Part shown: positions 1-8,029 of the stretch, in pieces
Layout: each line of letters opens with the position of its first letter
How positions within the stretch are numbered: position 1 is the stretch's first letter
Origin: an uncultured Sphingomonadaceae bacterium
Lineage (GTDB): Bacteria > Pseudomonadota > Alphaproteobacteria > Sphingomonadales > Sphingomonadaceae
Assembly: GCA_947488845.1 (NCBI GenBank)
Contig: CANLBM010000001.1
Span: 372,001 to 436,000, forward strand
DNA: 64,000 nt
Direction: 5' to 3'
Position numbers and translations under genes: made by a program
The notes under the pieces: model-generated
What the model was told of the DNA's origin: nothing
The model's database searches: none
Seen by the model: the letters and a program-made list of their open reading frames with translations, nothing else

Positions 1-1335
1 GGGTCGGACGAACAGAAAGCGCATTATCTGCCAAACCTGATTTCCGGCGCCTGGACCGGCACGATGAATCTGACCGAGCCGCAGGCTGGCTCCGATGTAG
101 GGGCGCTGCGCTCTACCGCAGAGCCGATTACCGAGGGCGAACATGCTGGCAAATACCGGATCAAGGGTCAGAAAATCTACATCACCTTCGGCGAACATGA
201 TCTGACCGACAATATTATCCATCTCGTGCTCGCACGGACACCGGGCGCTCCGGAAGGGACAAGAGGCATTTCCTTGTTTATCGTGCCCAAATATCATCTT
301 GATGCGGACGGCAAGCCCGGTGCCCCCAATGACGTGACCTGCGTATCGATCGAACACAAGATCGGCATCCACGCCTCACCAACCTGCGTCATGGCTTACG
401 GCGAGCAGGACGAGTGTATTGGCGAGATGATCGGCGGCGAATTTGGCGGCATGAAGGCGATGTTCACGATGATGAACAATGCCCGCATCAACGTCGGCTC
501 GCAAGGCGTGCAGATCGCCGAGCGGGCAACCCAGCAGGCCAGCCAGTTCGCGGCAGAACGCATTCAATCCGCCCGCGCGGGCAGCGGCGACAAGGCCCCT
601 GTCGCGATAATCGAGCATCCCGACGTACGCCGTATGTTGCTGCGGTCCAAGTCTTTGACGCAGGCGGCACGGGCCTTGCTTTATTATGCAACGTCGAGCG
701 TCGATCGCGCGACCCTGGGCATCGAAGGCACCAAATCCCGCGCCGAAATCCTGACGCCGCTGATCAAAGGCTATGGCACCGATATCGGCAATGAAGTCGC
801 GTCTATCGGTGTACAAGTGCACGGCGGCATGGGCTTCATCGAGGAAACCGGAGCCGGCCAGCACTTCCGCGATGCCCGGATTGCACCGATTTACGAAGGC
901 ACCAACGGTATTCAGGCCGCCGATCTGGTCGGGCGCAAGCTGGGCCTCGATGGCGGCGAGGCGATGGCCGGGCTGATTGCCGATATCCGGTCCGAGGCAC
1001 AAGGCGAAGAAAGCCTGCTCGCGCTGGCAGGTGCCTGCGACGATATCCGGAAATGGATGGCTGGCGGCGATGCGTCGATCGACGATCGTTTGGCCGGCAG
1101 CTATGCATTCATGACCATGCTGGCAACGGCAACCTGCGGCATGCTGATGAAGAAACAGCACCGGATTGCGAGTGCCGAACTGGCAAGCGGCGATGATCCG
1201 TTCCTCAAGGCCAAGCTGGTGACGACCCGCTATTATCTCGACCATATTGTTCCGGAAGCATTGGGCCTCAAGGCCGCCGCGATGGGCGGAGCAGATATTT
1301 TGTACAGCCTGAGCAGCGCCGAGCTGGCGGGCTGA
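1..1335 (+). CDS. Acyl-CoA dehydrogenase, DmdC/FadE-like (5' end outside window)
   Basis: The open frame runs from base 1, so the start lies upstream; 444 residues remain. The FAD-binding middle-domain motif MNLTEPQAGSDVGAL lies near the left end, and the C-terminal helical domain holds IYEGTNGIQ, whose Glu is the usual catalytic base of the family. The remaining ~140 residues match the extra C-terminal domain (PF12806 type) of the large dehydrogenases related to 3-methylmercaptopropionyl-CoA dehydrogenase. The enzyme would make the alpha-beta double bond of an acyl-CoA with electrons passing to ETF; the chain length or substrate cannot be read from the sequence. A DUF815 ATPase follows after 2 bp, so the two are probably co-transcribed. 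Confidence 0.9.
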   Translation, partial: GSDEQKAHYLPNLISGAWTGTMNLTEPQAGSDVGALRSTAEPITEGEHAGKYRIKGQKIYITFGEHDLTDNIIHLVLARTPGAPEGTRGISLFIVPKYHLDADGKPGAPNDVTCVSIEHKIGIHASPTCVMAYGEQDECIGEMIGGEFGGMKAMFTMMNNARINVGSQGVQIAERATQQASQFAAERIQSARAGSGDKAPVAIIEHPDVRRMLLRSKSLTQAARALLYYATSSVDRATLGIEGTKSRAEILTPLIKGYGTDIGNEVASIGVQVHGGMGFIEETGAGQHFRDARIAPIYEGTNGIQAADLVGRKLGLDGGEAMAGLIADIRSEAQGEESLLALAGACDDIRKWMAGGDASIDDRLAGSYAFMTMLATATCGMLMKKQHRIASAELASGDDPFLKAKLVTTRYYLDHIVPEALGLKAAAMGGADILYSLSSAELAG

Positions 1336-1337
1336 TC

Positions 1338-2168
1338 ATGCCGGACACGGGCAACAGGGAAATATTGGAACGGATAGCCAAAGCACTCGAACGCATCGCG
1401 CCGCCGGCCGCCAGTGCGGTCGATCTGTCATCGGGCGACGCCTTCCTTTGGGACGGGCACAGCCCAAAGATGATTGCGCCGTTCGATCCGGTCGACATTG
1501 ATCTGCTTACCGGTATTGACCCGCAAAAGTCGCGGGTACTGGACAACACCAGCCGCCATGCAAGAGGCCACGCGGCGCATGATGTGCTGCTCTGGGGGTC
1601 GCGTGGAATGGGCAAATCGGCACTCGCCAAATCGGTAGTACGGGCGTTGCAGGTGCAAGGCGAAGATATTGCTCTGGTCGAGGCGCCATCGGATCATCTG
1701 GAAACGCTGCCAGCGCTGTTTGAGCTGCTTGCTTCAGCCAGGCGCAGCTTCATAATCTTCATCGACGATATCGGATTTGCCGAAGGCAGCAGCGAACCGC
1801 GTGCACTTCGCTCGATGCTGGAAGGCGGCGCCAGCCAGCGACCCGCCAATGTCCGCCTCTATGTCACATCGAACCGGCGCCACATCGTATCACGCCAGAT
1901 GAGCGAGCAGGATGATCCGGTCAACCCGCGCGACGCGGTCGATGACCAGCTTGCCCTATCCGACCGCTTTGGCTTGCGGCTCGGCTTCCATGCCGCATCA
2001 CAGGATGACTATCTGGCGATCATTACCAGATATGCCGCAGCCCACGGCCTGACATACGAGCGCGAAGACGCGCTTCTATGGGCGAAACAGCGCGGCAGTC
2101 GTTCGGGCCGCGTGGCGTGGCAATATATTGTCGAACTGGCCGGACGCGCCGACAAGTTTCTGGCTTAG
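1338..2168 (+). CDS. DUF815 family AAA+ ATPase
   Basis: 276 residues. Walker A is GSRGMGKS (residues 87-94) and Walker B is IIFIDD (about 139-144), followed by a sensor-1-like YVTSNRRH. This is the layout of the DUF815 (PF05673) P-loop family found throughout alphaproteobacteria. No defined cellular role is established for the family. The ATG lies 2 bp after the acyl-CoA dehydrogenase stop, which suggests one transcript. It converges on the sugar dehydrogenase with only 1 bp between stop codons. Confidence 0.88.
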   Translation: MPDTGNREILERIAKALERIAPPAASAVDLSSGDAFLWDGHSPKMIAPFDPVDIDLLTGIDPQKSRVLDNTSRHARGHAAHDVLLWGSRGMGKSALAKSVVRALQVQGEDIALVEAPSDHLETLPALFELLASARRSFIIFIDDIGFAEGSSEPRALRSMLEGGASQRPANVRLYVTSNRRHIVSRQMSEQDDPVNPRDAVDDQLALSDRFGLRLGFHAASQDDYLAIITRYAAAHGLTYEREDALLWAKQRGSRSGRVAWQYIVELAGRADKFLA

Positions 2169-2169
2169 C

Positions 2170-3525
2170 CTATTTCTCTGCAGTGACGGCAGGTTTTGCA
2201 GCACCCTTGCGTGAAACTCGCCAGATGATGCCGCCAACATCGTCGCTGACCAGCAGGGCGCCGGTCTGGTCAAAGGCGACCATTGCCGGACGGCCGCGTG
2301 CCAGTTCCTCTTCATCGGTAAATCCGCTCAGGATCGTGACCGGCTTGCCCTCCGGTTCTCCGCGCAGGTTGAAATTGACATAGACGACATCATAGCCGGC
2401 CAGTGGCTTGCGATTCCACGAACCGTGCCGCGCGATCACCGCTCCGGTGGCAAAAGGTTTGCCGAGCGCCTGACCATGCGAAAATGCAAGACCCAGCGGC
2501 GCGACATGCGCCCCCAGTCCATAATCCGGACGCCGTTCATATTGACGGTGGTCGAGATTCTTCTCCACTCGCGGATCGACATAGCCGCCCCAGAAATGCC
2601 ACGGCCAGCCATAATGCGCACCCCAGCGAACTTCGGTGAGATAGTCGGGAACCATGTCACTGCCGAGCATGTCGCGTTCGTTGACAACGGTGTAAAATTT
2701 GTCGGTTCCCGGAAGATAGGCCATCCCCACGGGATTGCGCATACCGGCAGCGTAGATCGACTTTTTGTTGGTCGCGAGTTCGACTTGCAATATCGAGGCA
2801 CGCTCTTTTTCCGTCTCCATGCCGTTTTCGCCAATATTGCTGTTCGAGCCAACCGAGATGTAGAGATATTTGCCGTCCTTGCTGGCGAGCAGACCGCGGG
2901 TCCAGTGGTTATTGGGCTCGTTGGCATTCAAATTGGCGACCTTACGGCCCTCAGCCGTAATCTTTATATCCCCTTCTGCATAAGGATAAGCATAAACCGC
3001 ATCGGTATTGGCAATATACAGCGTGTCATCGATCAGCTCGATCCCGAACGGCGAGTTTAGATTTTCCAGAAATGTAAATCGCTCGTCAACCTTGCCATCC
3101 TGATCGCTGTCGCGCAGCAGTACGATCCGGTTCGCCGACTCGGTTCCGGCGCCGGCCTTGCTCATCAGATTGCGCATCACCCAACCTTCGATGCCCTTGT
3201 TCGTCCGGGGCGGACTATTGGTTTCGGCCACCAGAAGATCGCCATTGGGCAAGCGGAACATGCTCCGCGGATGATCCAGACCTTCGGCAAAGCGCTCAAC
3301 CACAAGCCCCTCGGCTGCGATCGGTCCTTCTCCTGCGCCCCATGGCTCCGCTTTCGCGATATTGATCGTCGGAAAATTTTCCGAGCGGACATCTGTTAGC
3401 GTCGGCTCGACGCCTGTCGTCGCATCCAGTGGCAGACGCGCAGTATCACCACGCATGAAATAATATCCTGCGCCCACACCGAGAATGATGAGCAGAATCG
3501 CGACATTTCTTATATGTTTCAACAT
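2170..3525 (-). CDS. PQQ-dependent sugar dehydrogenase family protein (sorbosone dehydrogenase-like)
   Basis: 451 residues with an N-terminal membrane anchor (about residues 6-24), so the body is periplasmic. The rest is a beta-propeller of the glucose/sorbosone dehydrogenase family (PF07995), including VVERFAEGLDHPRSM, RDSDQDGKVDE, GMRNPVGMAYLPGT and a GWPWHFWGGY stretch before the C-terminal VSDDVGGIIWR blade closure. Such proteins oxidise aldoses or sorbosone with PQQ as cofactor; the substrate here is unknown. A small membrane protein is encoded 45 bp upstream on the same strand and may share the transcript. Confidence 0.85.
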   Translation of the reverse strand: MLKHIRNVAILLIILGVGAGYYFMRGDTARLPLDATTGVEPTLTDVRSENFPTINIAKAEPWGAGEGPIAAEGLVVERFAEGLDHPRSMFRLPNGDLLVAETNSPPRTNKGIEGWVMRNLMSKAGAGTESANRIVLLRDSDQDGKVDERFTFLENLNSPFGIELIDDTLYIANTDAVYAYPYAEGDIKITAEGRKVANLNANEPNNHWTRGLLASKDGKYLYISVGSNSNIGENGMETEKERASILQVELATNKKSIYAAGMRNPVGMAYLPGTDKFYTVVNERDMLGSDMVPDYLTEVRWGAHYGWPWHFWGGYVDPRVEKNLDHRQYERRPDYGLGAHVAPLGLAFSHGQALGKPFATGAVIARHGSWNRKPLAGYDVVYVNFNLRGEPEGKPVTILSGFTDEEELARGRPAMVAFDQTGALLVSDDVGGIIWRVSRKGAAKPAVTAEK

Positions 3526-3570
3526 GACGCGATAATAGATGGCGTCAAAGGTCCTGACAAGCGCGGTCTG

Positions 3571-3780
3571 TTATGCCCCGCGACCTCTCCACCAGATTGC
3601 CAGCGCCGCCAGTGCGCCCAGCGCCAGTCCGGCCAACAAACCGGCCGAAGGCTGCCCCATATAGCCTCCTGCAAACACGCCGACCATCGCACCGATTGCG
3701 ATGAAGACGCCGCCGCCATTCCTGTTGGCGGGCCGATCATTGGAAGATTTGGAAGCATGTTTTGAGGTTTCACGGTTCAT
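3571..3780 (-). CDS. Small glycine-rich membrane protein
   Basis: 69 residues: a polar, basic N-terminus of about 24 residues, then a Gly/Ala-rich hydrophobic hairpin (about residues 25-63) and a basic tail ending WWRGRGA. No family recognised. The gene lies 45 bp upstream of the sugar dehydrogenase on the same strand. The polar head plus hydrophobic body makes it more plausible than a chance frame, but there is no functional clue. Confidence 0.6.
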   Translation of the reverse strand: MNRETSKHASKSSNDRPANRNGGGVFIAIGAMVGVFAGGYMGQPSAGLLAGLALGALAALAIWWRGRGA

Positions 3781-3943
3781 GGAAAATGTCCTAACTCACG
3801 ATGCGTCCCATGGCCAGAGATTCTCCTCCAACTTATGGTCAGTTTGTTGTTAACCCTAGGTTTTGAAGATATTTCCACTGGTCGATTGTAGGTTCTGACG
3901 TTCAAATCGGAGGCAGGGTCGCTTCCCGACTAAGGAGCCTGGG

Positions 3944-4153
3944 ATGCAATTGCCCGTATTTATAGAATCCACTCACTATAACGATGCCGAATTGCTGATC
4001 TCTCACTATGGCGACGAAGCCGGGCTGGAAGCGGCCAATCGTGCGGACAAAAGCCGTTTACTGGGAAATCATCTCCATTATTGCAAGTGGAGGCAAGTGG
4101 AACGGTTGTGCATTTTGCTTTCCATCGACCAGTCGATCGGCACAATCCATTGA
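3944..4153 (+). CDS. Conserved small hypothetical protein
   Basis: 69 residues, with GGAG about 7 nt before the ATG. The segment YGDEAGLEAANRADKSRLLG followed by NHLHYCKWRQVERL looks like a short soluble alpha-helical protein; from memory, near-identical patterns (GDEAG, NHLH/NHIH, C-RWRQ-ERL, final GTIH/GTVH) recur in sphingomonad genomes. No function is known to me. It ends 1 bp from the stop of the convergent GIN-domain gene. Confidence 0.72.
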   Translation: MQLPVFIESTHYNDAELLISHYGDEAGLEAANRADKSRLLGNHLHYCKWRQVERLCILLSIDQSIGTIH

Positions 4154-4154
4154 A

Positions 4155-4862
4155 CTAGCGGTCAGGATCGCAGACAATCTCGGCGGCGCCATCGGTTCGT
4201 ATGGTGCAATTGGGTTTGCCGTCGATCACGATCCGGCCGGTACCATTATTGGTGATGATGGCGTCACGCGTGACCTTCATATGGCTTCTGGATGGTCCGC
4301 GCTGAACCAGCGTCAGCTTCTCGGCGGTGAGATCCGGGCTTGCAAATATGCTGGCCCCTTGCAGCTCGACCCGGGCAGCGCGCACTTTGCCGGCGATCGT
4401 AACCTGACCGCCTCCGGTCATCGCCACGTCCAGCCGGTCCGCATCGACCGCATCAACCTGCAATGTGCCGAAGCCGCCGAGACGCAAGCGAGGGGTGCGG
4501 CCGGACAATTTGTCGATAGTCACTCGCCCTGATCCGAGATGCGAGATATCGCTGATCGCATAGCTGCTCAGATACACGGTGACCGGCGCGTCCGCTTCGT
4601 AATTGTCAGCATTCAGCGATTTGGCCTTTACGGACACGGTCAACTGCTTACCGTTTCTCTCCAGCGAAACCCGGTCCAGAACCTCTCTGGTTTCCCCTTC
4701 CGCCCGGGCAGAGGCACCTTTGCCCGACGTCAGCACCACATCGACGCCGTTGCCGATACGGATATCTTCGAATCCGAAGATGGAAAATTTACGTTCCGCG
4801 GCCTGTGCGGCCGATGACAGCAGCAATATTGCGGACAATAAGAAGGTTGAAATCTTTCTCAT
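4155..4862 (-). CDS. Secreted GIN-domain (DUF2807) protein
   Basis: 235 residues. Residues 1-22 form a Sec signal peptide with a probable AQA cleavage site. The rest is the repetitive beta-helical pattern of the head-GIN domain (PF10988): short alternating strands such as VDVVLTSGKGA, VTVYLSSYAI and the Gly-rich LRLGGFGTLQVDAVDADRLD. Function of the family is unsettled; a surface or periplasmic role is likely. The start overlaps the end of the methyltransferase gene by 4 bp, so the two are translationally coupled. A second GIN protein lies on the other side of that methyltransferase. Confidence 0.85.
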   Translation of the reverse strand: MRKISTFLLSAILLLSSAAQAAERKFSIFGFEDIRIGNGVDVVLTSGKGASARAEGETREVLDRVSLERNGKQLTVSVKAKSLNADNYEADAPVTVYLSSYAISDISHLGSGRVTIDKLSGRTPRLRLGGFGTLQVDAVDADRLDVAMTGGGQVTIAGKVRAARVELQGASIFASPDLTAEKLTLVQRGPSRSHMKVTRDAIITNNGTGRIVIDGKPNCTIRTDGAAEIVCDPDR

Positions 4863-5500
4863 AATGGTCGGGCCTCGCCAAATTCCATCCAGCCGAGCCA
4901 GCGTGGTGTCTTGGGGGCATAATGACCGCCATTCTCCATCAGCGCATAGCCGCTGGCTTCAATCAGTTTTGCTACAGGTCGATGCAGATGGCAACCACCC
5001 GCAATATGTTTCCAGACCGGCTCGATCCGCCGTTGCCATTTTTCCGGTCCCTTGTCGGGCGCACGGCCGTGTTCGAGAAACAGGATTTTCCCGCCAGGCT
5101 TCAGCACCCGGCGCATTTCTGAAAGCACCTGCTTGCCATCCTGCACCGAGCAAAGCGTGAAGGTGGTCAGCACGGTGTCGAAACTGGCGTCGGCGTATGG
5201 CATGGCTTCACCAATGCCATCATGTATTTCCATCTCGAAACCGCGCTCGCGCGCTTCTTTTCGCGTATAGTCGAGCAGTTCCGCCGACGGATCCAGACCG
5301 GTCAGTTTCGTGACCTTCGAGCGGTCGTAAAATTGCAGATTAATCCCGCCGCCGCAGCCGAGTTCAAGCACTTCGCCGTCGGCCTTTGGGACGATTTGGC
5401 TGCGATCTTTCATCACCGCAGGTTGCGAACATGCTGTGCGGATCAGTTTCGGAACCGCGTATTTTTCCCAGAGATTTGCCATCACCGGCGAATCTGCCAC
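4859..5500 (-). CDS. Class I SAM-dependent methyltransferase
   Basis: 213 residues with a Methyltransf_11-type Rossmann fold: motif I VLELGCGGGINLQFY (about 44-58), the acidic post-I GLDPSAE, motif II FDTVLTTFTLCSV and motif III LKPGGKILFLEHGRAP. The LEHGRAP element and the C-terminal WKHIAGGCHLHRPV resemble the METTL7/UbiE-like group, often thiol or lipid methyltransferases, but the substrate is unknown. It sits between two GIN-domain genes on the same strand, overlapping the downstream one. Confidence 0.88.
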   Translation of the reverse strand: MADSPVMANLWEKYAVPKLIRTACSQPAVMKDRSQIVPKADGEVLELGCGGGINLQFYDRSKVTKLTGLDPSAELLDYTRKEARERGFEMEIHDGIGEAMPYADASFDTVLTTFTLCSVQDGKQVLSEMRRVLKPGGKILFLEHGRAPDKGPEKWQRRIEPVWKHIAGGCHLHRPVAKLIEASGYALMENGGHYAPKTPRWLGWMEFGEARPL

Positions 5501-5545
5501 ATGCGCGGCGGATCGCCAAGTGATTTCAGCAAGTTGGTTCCGGTC

Positions 5546-6292
5546 TTAACCGCAGGTAATGTCGCCAGACCCCATTGCCCGGGACTTGCACTTGGCTTTG
5601 CCATGAATGCGGACATCGCCGGACCCCATGACCTTGGCGTCGACCGATCCGTCGGATGACAGCTCGACATCACCGCTGCCCGCCACCGATATGCTGGCAC
5701 TGGCGGCTTTCATATCCTTGCCGCTGATATCGCCCGATCCGGCAATCGATATGTCGATTGATTCGGCGGTACCGGCGATGGTCAGATTACCTGATCCGGC
5801 AATTTTGGAGCTTAGCGACGGCGTTTCGATATTGGCCACCCGGATATTGCCCGACCCGGCGATGCTCAATTGGGTTGAGTCGGTGGTCATGGCATCGATT
5901 TCAATATCACCCGCACCGGCGAGCTTGGCACTCTTCAATGACGGCGCGCTGATATAGACGGTGGCCTTGCCGTTATCGCCCCAGGATTTGCCATTGCCTT
6001 CCCGGCCAATTTTGATCTCGTCACCGGATATTTTATAGCGCAACTGTTCGATCGCCTCGGAATCACCTTCAGCCCGGATCGAAAATTCCTCTCCGGTAGT
6101 GAATATAATATTGTCTGGACCGGCAAGCGTAACACCCGCAAATGCGCCTGGGTCACTGGCGCTGGTCCCGATGGGGCTGCCATCAGAAAAACTGCTCGTG
6201 GTGCCGGTTGCCGCTTCGCCGACGGCATCGACGATCGAGCCCTCGCAAGCTGCGAGCGCCAATAGCGGTACCACAAATATTATATTTTTCAT
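5546..6292 (-). CDS. GIN-domain (DUF2807) lipoprotein
   Basis: 248 residues from the ATG at 6292. I prefer this start because GGAGG lies about 4 nt upstream and it opens directly with a lipoprotein signal (FVVPLLALAAC, lipobox LAAC, lipidated Cys at about 16). A frame start four codons earlier has no such spacing. The mature part is a long run of short Gly-Ser-Gly-Asp repeats (IAGSGNI, IAGSGDI, VAGSGDV, VMGSGDV), the signature of the head-GIN beta-helix. Likely attached to a membrane facing the periplasm. Head of a probable operon with the methyltransferase and the second GIN protein. Confidence 0.88.
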   Translation of the reverse strand: MKNIIFVVPLLALAACEGSIVDAVGEAATGTTSSFSDGSPIGTSASDPGAFAGVTLAGPDNIIFTTGEEFSIRAEGDSEAIEQLRYKISGDEIKIGREGNGKSWGDNGKATVYISAPSLKSAKLAGAGDIEIDAMTTDSTQLSIAGSGNIRVANIETPSLSSKIAGSGNLTIAGTAESIDISIAGSGDISGKDMKAASASISVAGSGDVELSSDGSVDAKVMGSGDVRIHGKAKCKSRAMGSGDITCG

Positions 6293-6377
6293 CCAAACCT
6301 CCATTACTGTGTTAATTAACTAATACAGTAATATTCGGCAAGGATCAACTGAAAAATTGGCCTCTTCCGGACATGAA

Positions 6378-6411
6378 AAAAGGGCTGCCACATTGCTGCG
6401 GCAGCCCTTTC
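6378..6411 (-). terminator. Rho-independent terminator of carD
   Basis: Read on the minus strand, GGGCTGCC pairs with GGCAGCCC around a 10-nt loop and is followed by a run of six T residues. It lies about 30 bp beyond the carD stop codon. On the plus strand the T-run is only three long, so it works best for carD. Confidence 0.85.
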
Positions 6412-6442
6412 AGAATTTCGACGAACGCCGGAACGTTATCGA

Positions 6443-6973
6443 TTAATCTTCTTTCACCTCATAATATTGCGGTGCAGCAATATTGAGGATCTCGAGAATC
6501 TTGGTCAGAGCCGTCGGTTCATCGGTTTCTTCCATCGCCGCCAGTTCGCGGGCGAGACGGCTCGATGCCGCTTCAAAAATCTGCCGTTCGGAATAGCTTT
6601 GTTCCGGCTGGTCATCGGCGCGGAACAGATCGCGGGTTACCTCGGCAATCGATACCAAGTCACCGGAATTGATCTTCGCTTCATATTCCTGAGCCCGCCG
6701 CGACCACATCGACCGCTTTACCTTGGGCTTGGCTTTAAGCGTTTCCATGGCTTCCTTTAGCGTCTTGTCCGACGACAATTTGCGCATTCCCACGCCTTCC
6801 GCCTTGTTGGTCGGAACCCGCAGGGTCATCCGTTCCTTTTCAAAGCGCAAAACATATAGTTCGAGTTGCATGCCTGCAATTTCTTCATTTTGCAGTTCGA
6901 CAACCCGGCCAACGCCATGTTTCGGATAAACAACATAATCGCCCACATCAAAGGACAGCACATTCGCAGCCAT
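6443..6973 (-). CDS. CarD family transcriptional regulator
   Basis: 176 residues from the ATG at 6973, preceded by GAAAGG about 6 nt upstream; a frame start 16 codons earlier lacks support. The N-terminal Tudor-like RNA-polymerase-binding domain is clear (FDVGDYVVYPKHGVGRV, then MTLRVPTNKAEGVGMR), followed by the helical domain with KRSMWSRRAQEYEAKINSG. CarD/CdnL proteins bind the beta subunit and stabilise open complexes, notably at rRNA promoters. It lies downstream of fdxA and is followed by a strong terminator; a 14-bp palindrome sits 50 bp upstream of its start. Confidence 0.93.
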   Translation of the reverse strand: MAANVLSFDVGDYVVYPKHGVGRVVELQNEEIAGMQLELYVLRFEKERMTLRVPTNKAEGVGMRKLSSDKTLKEAMETLKAKPKVKRSMWSRRAQEYEAKINSGDLVSIAEVTRDLFRADDQPEQSYSERQIFEAASSRLARELAAMEETDEPTALTKILEILNIAAPQYYEVKED

Positions 6974-7276
6974 AAAAAGCCTTTCTTGAATCAATGGAAA
7001 AGAACGCTGGTCACGTTCCAAATTCGTAATTACGAAACAACCCTTTCGTACGTATAATTAATCACTGAACGCCATCCGTACTTCAGATGTTCAGCCGATT
7101 ATCGCTATTGTGTAGCAGATTCGTATCAAAAAAGCAATTTTTCGTTGCATTGCACAACGGATCACGACCGAAATCGACGATATGAGGTCACCTCATCGTC
7201 GGGATTTCATCGCTTCGGCGTGATAATATGAGCTGGCTCCGGGGTATCCACGCAATCCGCGAGATCTTATCGGAAG
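6974..7276. other. 303-bp non-coding gap between carD and fdxA
   Basis: No supported gene. It holds the palindrome at 7023-7036 and AT-rich sequence with several TTTTTT/AATTAAT blocks, so carD probably has its own promoter here. I looked for a tRNA and found none. A 66-codon frame reaching in from fdxA (to 7188) is a shadow. Confidence 0.6.
7023..7036. promoter_or_regulatory. 14-bp perfect palindrome upstream of carD
   Basis: TTCGTAATTACGAA is a perfect inverted repeat 50-63 bp before the carD ATG. A second related half (TTTCGTACG) follows 10 bp further upstream with respect to carD. The placement suits an operator or promoter-proximal binding site; the binding protein is unknown. Confidence 0.45.
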
Positions 7277-7615
7277 TTAATCGCCCTCGCCCGGTTTCTC
7301 GGAGAAGAAGGCTTCGAACTTGCCTTCCATGCCCTTGAACTCGTCGGCATCGGCAGGCGGTTCGCGGCTGACCGTGATATTCGGCCATTCTTCCGAATAT
7401 TTGGTGTTAACCTCAAGCCATTTTTCAAGGCCGTCCTCGGTATCAGGAAGAATAGCTTCAGCCGGGCATTCGGGTTCACAAACACCGCAATCAATGCATT
7501 CGCTGGGGTTGATGACCAGCATATTATCGCCTTCGTAAAAGCAATCCACCGGACAGACTTCGACGCAGTCCATATATTTGCATTTGATGCAGGCTTCGGT
7601 AACAACATAAGTCAT
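7277..7615 (-). CDS. fdxA: Seven-iron ferredoxin FdxA
   Basis: 112 residues from the ATG at 7615 ([10 protein letters not shown]); GGGGAG precedes at about 11 nt. Cysteines 9, 17, 21/25 and 40, 43, 46, 50 reproduce the pattern of 3Fe-4S plus 4Fe-4S ferredoxins such as Azotobacter FdI, with the second cluster in [12 protein letters not shown]. Soluble electron carrier; partner unknown. It lies between the S4-domain gene and carD, an order I recognise as common in sphingomonads. Confidence 0.95.
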   Translation of the reverse strand: MTYVVTEACIKCKYMDCVEVCPVDCFYEGDNMLVINPSECIDCGVCEPECPAEAILPDTEDGLEKWLEVNTKYSEEWPNITVSREPPADADEFKGMEGKFEAFFSEKPGEGD

Positions 7616-7717
7616 CTGGTCGTGAACTCCCCAATACCAGTCCGCCATTTCAGGGCAATAATCCAACCCTGCTATTGTGCAATTTCTGGCACGTCAACAG
7701 TTGGTTTGACGGCTAAT

Positions 7718-8020
7718 TCAATTGCCAGTCTGCAATTTTTCATAACAGGATTGCGCCAGCGCGAGATTAGCCCGCCGTTCCGGTAGCGATAATATGCGCA
7801 CCACGTACACTTCACGGCCCTGCGGTACAGTCAGTATATCGTTTTGCCGCACCTTGACATGCCCCCGCTCGATCCGCCGTCCGTTCAACCGGACATGGCC
7901 TTTTTCCGCAAGTTTGCGCGCCATCATCCGATTATGGGCAAAATGCAGGAACCAGAGCAACTTGTCGATCCGCAGCGCCGGAAGCGCTGCGGGAATGCGA
8001 TCCGCTTCTCTGCCGCTCAC
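7718..8020 (-). CDS. S4 domain RNA-binding protein (Hsp15-like)
   Basis: 100 residues. The S4 domain covers about residues 16-62: LRIDKLLWFLHFA, then ARKLAEKGHVRLNGR and a Val-Lys-Arg-rich turn. Hsp15-type proteins bind stalled 50S subunits carrying peptidyl-tRNA. The gene starts 9 bp after the helicase stop, so the two are very likely one transcript, which fits a shared RNA or ribosome role. Confidence 0.9.
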   Translation of the reverse strand: MSGREADRIPAALPALRIDKLLWFLHFAHNRMMARKLAEKGHVRLNGRRIERGHVKVRQNDILTVPQGREVYVVRILSLPERRANLALAQSCYEKLQTGN

Positions 8021-8029
8021 GCCCGCATC

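Noticed and set aside
3847..3861. CtrA-type site near the 69-residue protein
   Set aside because: TTAA-CCCTAGG-TTTT has two mismatches in the second half.
3890..3940. tRNA-like GTTCAAATC sequence
   Set aside because: The matching acceptor, D and anticodon stems are absent.
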